Source: Meloidogyne chitwoodi (Eukaryota; Nematoda; Chromadorea; Rhabditida; Meloidogynidae). From it: a stretch of 64,000 nt of DNA. Positions 1 to 11,311 of the stretch are shown one piece after another. Every line of letters starts with the position of its first letter. Position 1 is the first letter of the stretch. The DNA is taken from positions 2,232,001 to 2,296,000 of the forward strand of contig JACZZP010000008.1 of the NCBI GenBank assembly GCA_015183035.1. Direction: 5' to 3'. Below the pieces are notes generated by a model. It saw only the letters and a list, made by a program, of their open reading frames with translations. It did not search any database and had not been told where the DNA came from. A program made the position numbers and the translations under genes.

Positions 1-1297
1 TACCAAAAGTGTTTTAATTAATTCAGTTTCAGACAATTCTGTAGCTAAACGAATAGAATCAAATGTAAGCCTTTCCAATGGTCTATCATTCCAACAAAAA
101 AGAACAGCCATTTGTTGTGTAGTTACTTCAATATCAAATTTTCCCAAATTATTAGTAAAAAATATCTTTTTTAAAAAACGAAAATTAAAACAAAAGAAAA
201 CCGTTCCAGTTGACCAATGATGTGCCCAATTTAATTTACGCCCACAATGTTGTTTTTTATAAAATTCTTCAACTTCAGGTAATAAATCTTCTAATTCTCT
301 GGGTAATGTTAAATGAATAGATTCTTTATTTCTTGACCAGGCACCAGCATTCAAAATTTTTATATTTATACAATCTATTGAAAAAAAATAAAAATATTAT
401 TTTTTACAATAATATTAGTTTAGAGACCGCCCCAATTTTTCTTTTTTTTTCGCATTATTCTCCTTGCTACAAAAAATAGGGGAATTTTTGTTAGAAAGAA
501 AATGAATGAAATAAGGAAAAATGAGGGCCTCTAAACTCTATTATTTATTTACCCAATAAAAAATTTATTTTTCTCTCACAAACCTGATATTTCAGAACAA
601 TTTTCGGCAAGAGAAACAGAATGTTTAAATGCTGAATTTAAATCTTTATTAACTTCAATATCTTGTAACATTCGAAATAATTTATTTACAAAATCTACAG
701 GCATTCCAACTTCCTTTTTTTTTAAAAAAATTAATTTAAATAAAACAAAAATAAACCCTAAATTTGTTGACAAGCATTTCTTCCTTTTCTTGATCAGCAA
801 CCAATTCTAATATTAAACGTCGACTTAAATGAGTTTTATGATATCGCATAAATACATCTTTTGCTTGAACATATTTGAGTACTAATAACTAAAAAACAAA
901 AAAATAAATTTTCATGGTTCTCTGCCCCTCCCTGGATTCCACCATTCCCAAGGAAAACGAAAAAATCAAATAAAATCTCAGTCCCTTTACTCCTTACCCT
1001 GCAAAAAAAAAACATTTCACTACCACAATTTCCCAAAAAATAAAATTAAAAAAAACAAACAAACCACATTGTTAAGCCTTTCATCAATTTCATCACAACT
1101 AAAACGTTTAGTCAAAGTTGATTTTCTCAATAATAAATCGCAATAATTGGCTAATAATTCTGGGCATTCTGATTCAATATTTTGAGATATTTTTAAACAA
1201 AATTAATTTTAAAATTAGAATATAAATTAACAAACTTTTTTCCCCCGTTTCCATTTCCTCCTCCTTCCAATTCAAGCCGAAAAATCAATCTGTATTA
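1..1297 (-). pseudogene. 5'-truncated inverted copy of cullin-5 (partial)
   Basis: Reading leftwards, this stretch encodes the middle to C-terminal part of a cullin: the segment ending KCPELLANYCDLLLRKS, the cullin-homology stretch with KTHLSRRLILELVADQEKEE, MPVDFVNKLFRMLQDIEVNK, and the GAWSRNK to LTFDSIRLATELSETELIK part. It is nearly identical, introns included, to 61922-63228 on the other strand. Exons differ at only a few bases, while one intron (about 895-1070) has diverged more. Homology stops near 1297, inside an exon; just inside that edge a 2-base insertion (about 1285-1295) breaks the frame. The copy therefore lacks the N-terminal half. Its 3' end runs off the left edge. The visible exons inside the break have no stops, so a fused or shorter product is not excluded, but a non-functional duplicate is more likely. 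It could also reflect a misassembly. Confidence 0.8.
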
Positions 1298-2511
1298 ATT
1301 AAATAAAAATACCTAAAAAACAAAAATTAAGTCAGTTAAAAATAATAAATTTTGGCGTTCTGTTTTATTAATTTTTAAATAAATAAAAATTTGTAAAATA
1401 TTCCATCAACTCCATAAAAATCAAAAGAAATAAAAAAAATTTTTTTTTAATTATTTACAACAAAATTTTGATATATTTTCAATGATAAAAAACATACAAA
1501 ATATTTCCAATAAAAAAAAAAGAAAAATTTATCACTCGAAAATTGGTCTTTTTTTAGCTCTCTTTTCACAAATTAAGCATTCGTCAAAAAAATATACATG
1601 TTTAAAACCGTATTTTTCTATAAAAAACACAGGGAAAAAATTTTTTGGTATTTAAAAATTGTCAAAAAAGCTTTTCTTTTATATTTATTTTCTCAAATAA
1701 ACATAAAAACCATCAAAAGGATTCGAACCTTAAACCTCCCAATTGAAAATCAAACACTAACGCATTTAACCACAAACAGCTATACTATCAATTAAATAAA
1801 ATAACATTAAATTTTCACTAGAAAAATACGATTATAATGAATTTTAAATATATACTCACGTAGAAAAAAATAATAAAAAAGAAAAAACTGTGGAAAATAA
1901 ATGATTTGGACATTAATATAACACTGAAAATTATCAGAAAAAAAATTAAAAGATATACATATTTCTTTGCTTCTAATTAAAAAAAATAAAATAAAATTGT
2001 AAATAGTCTCTCGCTTATCACTCTTCCCTAAACTAAAAAATCTTCCCAACACTTATTACCACATCAAATTAATTTTTAATCCTTTAGAACAGGATAAACG
2101 AGATACCCATTTAACACATAATCAGAGAAAAAAAATTTTATCTTATGCCTATAATTTAAAAAAAAAAATCTCTACACAAAAAGGCAAAAAAAAGAGGGTA
2201 AAATATATAATAATAAATGAGTCTAGAGAGTACAAAATAAAGGTGATTGATGCATTTTTAATTGGAAAACAAACGAAAAAAAAATATTTTAGAATATAAA
2301 ATATTTAAGGGCTTAAATATTGGGATATACAAAATAATTTTTAAAAAATTAGAAAATATCAATTAATTATTGGTCCTTTTTTAAAGGAAAAATGCCTTTA
2401 AAATTAGTAAAAAAAGTCAAAAATTTACCAAAAAAAAATTAATTGATATTTTTAAATTATACACAAACATATTTTTATTTATTTATAAAATTAAACCTTT
2501 CATTCTACTCT
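1298..2511. other. A+T-rich intergenic stretch
   Basis: No gene is supported here. The short open frames lack splice context and recognisable similarity. The only structured item is a tRNA-like sequence at 1711-1789. The rest is A-rich low-complexity DNA between the cullin breakpoint and the 3' end of the LPGAT1-like gene. Confidence 0.6.
1711..1789 (-). repeat. tRNA-like sequence (degenerate)
   Basis: On the minus strand there is a perfect pol III B-box (GGTTCGAATCC) and a weaker A-box-like stretch about 45 bases upstream. The acceptor arms do not pair well, so this looks like a tRNA-derived repeat or pseudogene rather than a working tRNA. Confidence 0.45.
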
Positions 2512-4322
2512 TTAAATAGACATCAAAAAAGAAAAAATAAAGCGAAGCACCAAATAATAAATTTTACATTGAATCAAAAAGCTAAATAACCAAAATGTCC
2601 AATGTCCAAGAATATGAGACCATTCAAAGACAATGCGTTCACCGGGTTTGTCTGTCTCAAATTCGCCAAATTTGTAATAATTTGCTTAAAAAAATTTGAT
2701 AAAATTTTATCAAAAAATTAAAAAAAAATACACAAAAGTTTGTCTTTATTAGCATACTGAGAATATAACCAATCGCGAAGTTTATTTTCATCATTAAATG
2801 GAACCTTTAAAATTGTAAATTTTAATTAAAAAATTTTAAACCTCTTCAATTGGATGCATTTTATAATGAACAGCAATATCACCTAAAATATTTATTTTAA
2901 ATAATAATTTAAATTTAAAAAAATACAAACATGGTTCTCTAGTGCCAAAACAAAGAGTAAGAATACTTAAAGGTTGTCCATTTGGATATGCAATAGTAAC
3001 ATCTAGAACATGAGTAATTGGAGGACGAGTTTCTAAAATATTAAATATTTCATCTATTTCCACTAAAAATTAAAAAAAACCTTTAACATGTTTCTTTTCA
3101 CGAATTTCCCCAACAGCATCTTTAAGTAATTGAATTCCAGAACGAACTTTTTGAACATGTCCATTTCTTCCATCGCTATTATCACTTTCTTCACCTTCAC
3201 GAGGTCCAACTTCCTCTAAAATTGCTTTAATAGCTCCAGTTCGAGGAAGAGTGCACCACTCCAAATGAGGGAAGTTGTGTTTACGTCCATATCTTTAAAT
3301 TATAAAAAACTTTAACAAATAAAATAAATAAAAATTAAACTGTTGGCTGGTTTCCTTTCGCTTATAATAAAATCCTCCTTCAGGGAAAAGAATAACCCAA
3401 CGACGATCTCTGTTCCAAAAAACCTAAAAAAAACAATAAATTTTAAATAAACTTTAAAAGAAAAAACCTTCTTCATATGTTTCTTTAACCTAACCAATTC
3501 TTTTTCTCTGGTTGATTTTCCTTGTTTAATAAAATAATCGCCATGCATTTGACCGATTATTCCAAAAGGAGTCCAACGAAACATGACATCCATTAACCAA
3601 ACAGTCTAAAAATAAATTTTAAAAAATTTATTTTCAATAAAAATTTATATATTTGTAATAAAAACATTTTTGTTTAAAAATAAAAAAATTTTCCCATACT
3701 GGTGTTCGAACCCAAGACCCTAAGTCAACTAACCGCTCACACTTCCAACTACACCACAAGAACATCTTACCACAATTCAAAATTAATTAAAAAACCTTTC
3801 GAGTAGCAGCTCCTTTAGTTTGTAAAGTAGCTAACAAAATGTTTACGTCCGCAGTGCTCTGATGATTGACGATAACTAAAACTCTGCCTTTTTCAGCATA
3901 TTGTCTAATATCATCTCCATATTCATACACATCATAATCTTTAAAAATTTATTTTTGCTAAATTCCCTAAAATATTAAAAAAATAAACCTGCAGTATATC
4001 CCCAATAAGCAACAAAAGCTTGTAACCACATGTAAAGTTTTCCTTCATATCCCCAATACAGCCTTGGCCACAATTTTCTCGCCCACAAAATTAGCAACAT
4101 AAAGCCAAAATAAGCAAAAACAAAACAGAATATATTCACAAAACAAAGTAAAATTCTGAATGGAATTGCCGCCAACCAACAAAATTTTTCAATTGTAGAG
4201 CATTGTGACCATTTTGAACGAGATCCAGGTAATTTTCTTAATGACGACATGTTTCTAGATTTTGGAGATATTCCATTTGTTGTTCTTGGAGTTAAAATAT
4301 GTCCATCACTACTATTTGTCAT
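2512..4322 (-). CDS. LPGAT1-like lysophospholipid acyltransferase
   Basis: This is a membrane-bound PlsC-family acyltransferase that moves an acyl group from acyl-CoA to a lysophospholipid, most likely in the ER. Exon 1 (4322 to about 3988) starts with a Ser-rich stretch and carries a long hydrophobic segment (CFVNIFCFVFAYFGFMLLIL). The next exons hold the catalytic H-x4-D box as NHQSTAD, then VWLMDVMFRWTPFGIIGQ, HGDYFIKQGKS, the acyl-acceptor motif LFPEGGF, LPRTGA and DVTIAYPNGQP. The order and wording match vertebrate LPGAT1 and the nematode ACL-8/9/10 group. The C-terminus is hydrophobic and ends at the stop at 2512-2514. Motif III is followed by an acidic insert (EEVGPREGEESDNSD). It is divergently arranged with MED17, about 830 bp apart. 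A tRNA-like repeat sits in one intron. Exact substrate (PG, PI or PE) cannot be read from sequence. Confidence 0.88.
3693..3763 (-). repeat. tRNA-like repeat in LPGAT1 intron
   Basis: Minus-strand sequence with an A-box-like TGTGGTGTAGTTGG and a B-box-like GGGTTCGAAC. The anticodon arm is not well paired. The A-box wording recurs in several other tRNA-like repeats of the window, pointing to a dispersed tRNA-derived family. Confidence 0.5.
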
Positions 4323-5152
4323 TGTTTTTAAATTTAATTTTTATTTATTATCTGAAAAAATATGATTTTATGAAAGGAAATAAGAATTACTTATGAAAGG
4401 GAAAACAAAGTACATTTATTAAAACAAAAAAGTGTCTGTCTATCTATTAAAAATAAAAGTTTTTTTTAATGATGGTCGATCAATGGCCGTGTAAATAAAT
4501 CAATTTCATGCATTATTATCTCTGTTGCAAATTAAAAGAAAGAAAAAAGTGTGGGAAATTTAATACGACGTGGCGGTTTTAAAATTATTTTATAATTTTT
4601 TTTCTTAAAAAGCAAAGTGTTTTAGGCGTGTCATATAAATTAAAGTAAAGTAAATCAATGACGTGTCATAAGAAAGTCAGCAAAAATAAAAAAAGAACAT
4701 ATTTTAAAATCTCCAAATTCCCAAGAAAATGAAATTTTAAAATTTTTTATTGATTTTAAAAGGTTATAATAAAAATTAGCTAAAGAACATAAGTATGCGC
4801 ATGAGATTTAGTCCTTTAAATGCACTAAAGAATGCGTTAACTAAATAAATTTAAAAAACAGAAAGTAAATATTTACTTTTTCAAAGAACGCTTTAATAGT
4901 GAGCGAGAGAAAATATGAGAGAAAAGCAGAGAAACAAAGAAAAAAGTGAGCACAAATAAAAAGAGACGACAGAGTTAAAAATTAACGCGTGCTTGGGATG
5001 AATATTCATTTAATTTATTAAATGTTTACATTATGCCAAAAAAGCAAATATTTGAGTTAAGAGGAACGTGTTATCCAAGTTTTTTCACTAAAAATCTTTA
5101 AAAAATTTCAAATATTTTTAATTAATTAATTATTGTTTTAGTAGAAAAATAA
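4323..5152. promoter_or_regulatory. Divergent intergenic region, LPGAT1-like/MED17
   Basis: This 830 bp stretch separates two genes transcribed away from each other, so it should contain both promoters. The element (G/A)CGTGTCATA occurs twice, at 4626-4635 and 4661-4670, in the same orientation. A T-rich tract ending in AG lies just upstream of the MED17 ATG (about 5133-5141), as expected for an outron acceptor for spliced-leader trans-splicing or for a 5' UTR intron. Promoter function is inferred from position only. Confidence 0.45.
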
Positions 5153-8100
5153 ATGTATGGACAAAGCAGAAATAGTAACAATGGCGTACAAATATGTGTT
5201 GAACCTTTAAGTGAATGGAAAATTCAAGAAATTACTTATGACGGCTATGAAAAATATATAAAGTAAACAACTAGTTTAACTAATTTAATTAAAATTTTTT
5301 TAAATTCAGACCAAGCGATTTCAAAGACGTTCTTAAAAAGAATTCTCGACGAATAAAATGGCGTAAAATTGTTGGGAATGATTCTAGTTTGGATAGAGCA
5401 CCTCCAGATGAAGATTCTGATGATTCTGAGAGTGAAAAAGATCAAAAGAAGAGTAAAGTTAAAACTCCAAGTTGTTCAAATATTTATGAACCTGTTGCTG
5501 GTCCATTGGCTGCTGTTGGAAAACATTTACAGTTTTTATTTTATTTTTTCTTTAAATTTGGTTTTTTGGTTAAGTGGTAATTTCACTTTTCTCTGGGGTA
5601 ATAGGTAAAGGTTCGAACCCGTTCAGCGGTTATCTTCTGTTTTCTTTTATAAATCTTGTTTTAAAGTTTTTATTTTATCTTTTTAATATTTTTTATTTAA
5701 TTTTTAAATTTTTAGTATTGCTTTACAAGAAGTAAATGTTCTCTTAGACGCTCTCAAGATAACATCACGCACTTATTATTTAACTCCAGTAGTAAATGCT
5801 TTAATTCAAGATGAAATTTCAGAATCTGAGCAAATTATGAATGCAAAAACTTATCAATTATGCACAAGAAAAAGGGTTTTTAATTTATTTTAATGTTAAA
5901 AAAATAAAAAAGGTACTTACGTATTATCCCTACGTATTTATGCGGACTTTTTTTTTGCGGACAAATTTATATATAAATAGAAAATTTTAATAATAAAAAA
6001 GTACAGTCTATTATTTTATATTCATTAAATTTTATTTATTTTTAATTTAGTATTTTATGTAGTCATTCTATCATTTTATATTGATTTTTAATATTCTATT
6101 TAATTTATTGTTAAAATTTGGGGTTTGCCAAAAACTGAAAAAGATTCCATCGAATTCTTGCAAGATAGTGGTCTTCTACACAAAACTAGAGTTTGTCGCA
6201 TGGACATGAAATGAAACTTCCAAACAACGTCCAGTTTGGGAATGTAGGAGATTTGTTCGCAGTGGCAACTGGTCAGCAATACGAAACTTTCATTTGTGAA
6301 CGTTTTTGAAAAAAATATTCTTGCTTGAGGGAAATTTTAGGCATTGGAGTGATTTTTTATTGTAATTGTTTCTACTTTATTTATATATAAATTTGTCACC
6401 AAAAAAAAAGTCCGCAAAAGTGCGTAGGGATAATACGTAAGTACCATAAAAAAACCTTAAGGCACTGGTAGATGCTTCACGACTTATTGAAAAAATGATG
6501 AAATACAGGCAAAATCCGGCTGTAACAATTGCTGACACTGAAGACGGGAATTTTACAAAGGTTTTTATTATTAAAAAAATTTATTTTTTTTATTATAAAT
6601 TAATTTAGGAGCTTCGTGAGTTACGCGAAAATTGGCGAGTTCGAAAAATTGGTTCAACCATTTACGGAGATCTAGGCTATAAAACATGTAGAATATAATT
6701 ATAAAAATTAAAAAAATTTACCATAATTATTTTCCAGTTGTCTCCAAATTTGCTCCAAATGAAATTTTTGACGTTTTTCAAAAAACACAGGCAGCTCGAC
6801 ATACTGGAATTTTGAGTTATAAAAATCCATCTTATGTTGGTGTTAATATTGCCCATAATTTGTGTTTTCGATCTAAACTTGTTGTTTTAATTGAACAAGG
6901 TTTTTTTCTAATAAAAAAATTTTCAAAAAAAAAATTAAAAAAAAATTTTAGATGACGAAAAAAGTGCCAATTTATTATATAAAAGTAGACCCACACAACC
7001 TTCCATAAACGAAGAACAAATAAAACATATACATTGGAAACAAGCACTTCCTTGGGCACAAAATACCTTAATCTGTAAAGATATACTTTCTCAGGTTTTT
7101 TTTTTAAAGTAAATTTAAAAAAAAAATTTTTAAGTTAATAACCGAGTCTGTTTCTGCCCAACAAAAAGATGCTTTAGTTAGTATTTCAACAGGAAATTCA
7201 ATTGTAATTTCTTTATTTGATGGTTTGTTGATACGTGTGACTCTCCATTCTTTTCCTTTTTTGCAAAGGGTATTTTTTAATAATTAAAAAATTAAATTTT
7301 GGTAAATTTGTTAAAATTCTGTGGACTCTCCTCACAAATTCACAACTTTTTTGGACTTTTCCTTGCCACACATTTATAGGTTTTGGCTTTCTTATCTACT
7401 AAAATCCACTCCCTTTAATTATTTATTAAATTTTTTAAATTCAAGACCTTCCATAGGATTTTAAAAAATTCAATGTTTATTGGGTCCAACACTTTAAAAA
7501 TTAAAAAAAAAAATAATAATTAAATTTTTTTAAGGAAGAATTACCCAGCTCAGAAGCAGGAATTCCTTTTCTTTCCCAAACTCTTCGAGAACTTTTTTTA
7601 GCAGAACATACAAGCAAACCTAAAAGAAATCAACAATTTGTAACTTTACCACATACAATATTACCTGAAAATTTGGATATGCGTGGACCACAAGCGATTT
7701 GTTTGGAAGAGGTTTTTTTATTTTTTTAATTTTTCTCATTTTATTTTATTTTTTTCAAGGTTTTGGCTCGTCTAAAAACATCAGATAATTTAATTAAAAA
7801 ATTTGTTGATCGCTGTTCACATTATACTTTGGTAACTAGAACAATTGATTTTTTAGAAAATTATTTGATCCAATTTTCTGATCCACAGGTTTTCTTAAAT
7901 TTAAATTTATAAAAATAATAATTTTTTTTAAATAGCCTCAATGGAAATGGGTACGTGCTACACCCAATTTTACTTTAATTTCTCTCAACTTTGTAAACAG
8001 AGGATTTGAAAATCTTGCAAAGTAAGAGGAGAGGTTTTTTTAATTTTTTAAACTTTTAAAAAAAATATTTTGAAATTTTCAAAAAAAAAATTTTAAATTT

Positions 8101-8739
8101 TAAAAAATTAAAAAACATACAATAAAACAGCGCAAATAACAACAGATTTTCGAGTCATATACGTATAACCAATTCATCAATTGTTTTGATCAGTAAAGAA
8201 GTTCAGCAAATTAATTGTCAAAGAGATATGTCAATTTTGGGAGAATCATTGCTTCTTTTGGTATTTTAAAAAATTAAAAAAAAATTAAGGGATGGAATTT
8301 TTAAATTTTCCCCGCCAATTTAATTAAAAAAAAAAAGATTTTTTTTCCAACCTATAGACAGCTCATTTTTTGGTCAATTCTCTCCATATTCTCTCTCGTG
8401 CATATTGCTGGCAAGTTCTTCATGCAAATATTAATGCTTTTGATGTTGAAGGCAATCCAGCACCAACATTTTATGCTTGCAATCAGACAGCTACAAAGTT
8501 TATTTTTTTTAATTTAATTTTTTTTAAATTTAATTTTTAGAAATTTATTTATTCAATTTTACACAACTGGAAAACCACCAGGCATTTTTATTAAACAAAA
8601 TTCAAAAGATGATCAGCTACCACAACCATCAGTATCTACAAAAGATCTTGGAGGTTTTAACTTTTTAAATTATGAAAGAATTCCGGGATCTACATTTATG
8701 AGAAAAGTAGATAATTTATTGGCGACTTTTTTTAATTAA
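5153..8739 (+). CDS. mdt-17: Mediator complex subunit 17 (MED17)
   Basis: MED17 is a head-module scaffold of Mediator, linking transcription factors to RNA polymerase II in the nucleus. The N-terminus has EPLSEWKIQEITYDGYEKYI, matching the conserved MED17 start. Next come an acidic/Lys linker (DEDSDDSESEKDQKKSK), LQEVNVLLDALKITS, and the diagnostic ELRELRENWRVRKIGSTIYG block, close to the vertebrate [22 protein letters not shown]. Later exons carry the WKQALPWAQNTLICKDILSQL, RGPQAICLEEVLARLK and LHILSRAYCWQVL segments, again in MED17 order. About 14 exons are needed. The ATG at 5153 is the first in frame after an upstream AG acceptor; the stop is at 8737. Introns hold a Merlin-like transposon (5912-6445) and a tRNA-like B-box (about 5610). 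Length is comparable to the family. The symbol is assigned by nematode convention. Confidence 0.88.
5575..5632 (+). repeat. tRNA-like B-box fragment in MED17 intron
   Basis: A clean B-box (GGTTCGAACCC at about 5610-5620) with only a poor 5' half. It resembles the B-box-only pieces near 52780 and 52935 and is probably a truncated tRNA-derived repeat. Confidence 0.4.
5912..6445. mobile_element. Merlin-like DNA transposon remnant with TIRs and 8-bp TSD
   Basis: The ends form long imperfect terminal inverted repeats of about 65 bp, starting GGTACTTACGTATTATCCCT on one side and its complement on the other. Both ends are flanked by the direct repeat ATAAAAAA (5904-5911 and 6446-6453), an 8-bp target-site duplication. 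GG-starting TIRs with 8-9 bp duplications are typical of the Merlin superfamily. The interior (about 6125-6345) has broken plus-strand coding resembling the N-terminus of IS1595/ISXO2-type transposases (LQDSGLLHKTRVC, then HGHEMKL and WECRRF in shifting frames). It is too short and too broken to encode transposase, so it is a non-autonomous or decayed copy. It lies wholly inside a MED17 intron. Confidence 0.75.
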
Positions 8740-8821
8740 AAAAATTTTAATTTATTGTTTTTTCAAATTTTGATAAAAATTTGGTAAAATATCATTTTTT
8801 CTTTACATTACTAAAATAAAA

Positions 8822-8897
8822 GAGGACAGTCGGTATCGAACCGTCATCCCTCAAGTTGACCAGACTAGCGTGTTATCCATTACACCACGCCGCAACC
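8822..8897 (-). repeat. tRNA-like sequence downstream of MED17
   Basis: On the minus strand there is a D-arm-like GTGTAATGGATAACAC and a T-arm with GGTTCGATACC. The acceptor ends pair only partly and the anticodon stem is poor. It may be a degenerate tRNA or a tRNA-derived repeat. Confidence 0.5.
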
Positions 8898-9255
8898 AAA
8901 CGACTTTCGCTTTTTAAATAATTATATCGTTTATAATAAATATAAAAAATATGTTCTACTCATAAAAATAAATTCTTTATTTTTATTTTTCAAATTTTTG
9001 CCTTATTTTTTTCCAATAAAATTGCCGTTCTTTCCCTTCTCTTTTTTGTTAAAAATGCCATTAACTTTCCTCCTTCTTCAATGAAAAGGAAATAAGGATA
9101 ATTGTATTTTAAAATGCGCGTATTTTAGTTTAAAATAAGGATGGGAAAAAACCTTTTTTTTCTTCTTTGAGGAGGCAAAAAAAGCATTAAAAAACAAAGT
9201 CTTTTTCCTTCATTTAAAAAACAAAAAAAAATATTTTTTTACAATTTCCCAAAAA

Positions 9256-10871
9256 ATGTTTCCCCCTTCTTTTACCTTATTTATAATTTTTCTAATTTTA
9301 ATTATAGCAATATTTAATTGCCTTTCTACAAAAAGTTTTGTTGTATTAAGAGAAGAAGAAACAATTAATAATAATACAAATAATGAAGTATTTAAAAGTA
9401 AAGAATTAAATGATAAACAGAAAAAGTTTATGCTTAAATGTCCAAAGACGTCGAAAGTAAGGAAAAACAAAATCAAAAATAATATACTTTTTATTTTTCT
9501 AATAGAGGCCATTTTCTAACAGAAAGGACATTTTCTAATAAAAAACACTTAACAAAAAGACCAAAAAGAGAAAGACTTATATTAGAAAAAAATTTTCCTA
9601 AAGTAAATGGATGGTGTAGTGGGCAACACGCCCGACTTCCACTTTAGACTACCCAGGTTCGATACCTTCCGAAAGTTTTTGACTTTTTGTGATTAATTTA
9701 ATATAAAAAATAGAAGAGATAATAAAATATAAAATTAATTTTTTAAAATCATTTTTAAAGAATATATCTTCTATTGAATGGAGTCATAACAATCAGAATT
9801 TGTTTACAGTCAATTTTACTAAAGATGGAACCCCTCAAATATTCAAAAACAATTCAAAATGGTCAATAAAAGCAAGGGCTTGGCATTCAATTGATAAAGA
9901 TATTTCAATGATTTTAACAGCAAAAAATGGGAGATTAAAAGTCGAAATTGAAATGGAAACATTAAAAAATTTAAAAAAAGAACAAAGACGGCAGTGGATG
10001 ATTTTACGTTTAAATAAAATTAATATTAAAGAAGATAGGGGTATTTGGAAATGTCAAATTTTTGTAAATGACGAGAAAAATTGGGGAAAATGGAAACTTG
10101 AGGGTGAGAGCAGAAAACAAATTGTAAAAACAATTTTTTTTTTTAATTTTAAAAATTAAAAAAACCTTGTAAAGGAAGATGACAGCAGCAGGAGACCAAT
10201 AATAAAAGAATTTATTAGAAGAGGAAGACAGACAACAAATCAAAATAAATTGGATGATGAAGAATCTTGGTATTTATTGATGAAACAATCTTTTGAAGAG
10301 GAAGAAAAGAGTGATGATAGTAGAACATTTGGGTAAACTTTAAAAAAAATTTTAAATTAAATAACAAGGTGTTAACGAGACAATTCACCATAAATTAACA
10401 CTCACATCATCAGCCAGTCTAAAAAATATTTACACTAATTTAGAAAAAAAAATAGAGACATTTTTGCTTTAAATTTTAAAAAACACGGTGAACTGTCTCT
10501 TACACACCCAAAAAATTAAAAAAAAAAAAGCTAAAAATAAATTATAAAAAAACCTTTTTACAATTATTTTTAGCTTCTCAAAAAGTGATGGAAATTATGC
10601 CATTTTTGAACGATTATCATCATCATCAATTGGATCATCTAAAAAATTTCCATCATTATCATCATCTTTATTCAATTCTCACAAAATTGAATATATTCGT
10701 AACACTAAAAAAATATCAGAATCATTTGAAAATGATAAAAAGAATACTTTGAAATGGCGACGACAATCAAGAACTGCTGCAGCAAAGAATTGTGTTGTTT
10801 ATTTAAAAAAAGAAGAAAAACAAATTTTATTATTTTTATTTATTTTAATTCTTTCAATAATATATTTTTAA
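9256..10871 (+). CDS. Secreted/anchored single Ig-like domain protein
   Basis: Exon 1 begins with a strong signal peptide (MFPPSFTLFIIFLILIIAIF). The mature part shows one immunoglobulin-like domain: Cys in KCPKTSK, the core Trp in IEWSHNN about ten residues later, and the closing D-x-G-x-x-x-C motif as EDRGIWKC. A polar, acidic and Ser-rich stretch follows. The last exon ends with a short hydrophobic tail (ILLFLFILILSIIYF) right before the stop at 10869-10871, suggesting a GPI signal or membrane anchor. Four exons join with normal donors and acceptors: 9256 to about 9460, about 9761-10104, about 10180-10331, and about 10573-10871. The function is not recognisable beyond extracellular binding or adhesion, comparable to small nematode Ig proteins. 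Introns contain a tRNA-like repeat and a foldback element. Confidence 0.68.
9606..9675 (+). repeat. tRNA-like repeat in Ig-gene intron
   Basis: The A-box-like ATGGTGTAGTGGGCAACAC and the B-box-like AGGTTCGATACC are spaced as in a tRNA, but the anticodon and acceptor stems are degenerate. The A-box matches other copies in the window. Confidence 0.5.
10368..10509. mobile_element. Short foldback element (MITE-like) in Ig-gene intron
   Basis: Terminal inverted repeats GAGACAATTCACC (left) and GGTGAACTGTCTC (right) pair with one mismatch and extend imperfectly outward to about 22 bp. The 142 bp unit has no coding potential. No convincing target-site duplication was seen. Confidence 0.55.
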
Positions 10872-11311
10872 TTTTAAAATTAAATAAATAAATAATTATA
10901 ACATTTTATCCATTTTTCTTTTAATTAGCAGAAACAAAAAATTTAAAAAATAATGATTTTTTCTTTTAATTAGCAAAAAAGAAAGAATTTTTTTATTTAA
11001 TATTTGTGTGAAATGTTGTTTTTTTAATAGGGAATAAATTAATACAAAAATAATATGTAGAAAATAGAGAGGAAAAAAAATATAAAAATAAACTCAAGTA
11101 CAAAAAAAAATAAAAGTGTGGGACAAGGTCCAAAAATATCCTCCCCTTTCTCTTCCACAAAGCTTTAGAAAAATCCCTTCAAAAAAATTAAAAAAATAAA
11201 TTTGCAATTTAAACTCCTATAACTCTACCACGATTGAAATATTAATCCTCTCTCTCTCTCTTTAAATAAAAAAACAAACAAAAAAATCCCCAAAAAAAAT
11301 TCCCAAAAATT
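10872..11311. other. Convergent 3' intergenic stretch
   Basis: Low-complexity A/T DNA between the 3' ends of the Ig-protein gene and the SAM-domain gene. It presumably holds both 3' UTRs. No further gene or motif is supported. Confidence 0.5.

Noticed and set aside
1598..1795. Plus-strand open frame of 65 codons
   Set aside because: Overlaps a tRNA-like sequence, Lys/Phe-rich, no splice context or family resemblance.
5032..5090. ATG upstream of MED17 (MPKKQIFELRG...) as an extended start
   Set aside because: It is out of line with the conserved MED17 start and separated by a T-rich tract ending in AG; the ATG at 5153 fits the family better. A leader exon is not excluded.
9210..9512. Minus-strand frame opposite the Ig-protein first exon
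   Set aside because: Shadow of the plus-strand exon, hydrophobic only because of A/T bias; the plus strand has the signal peptide and matching splice sites.
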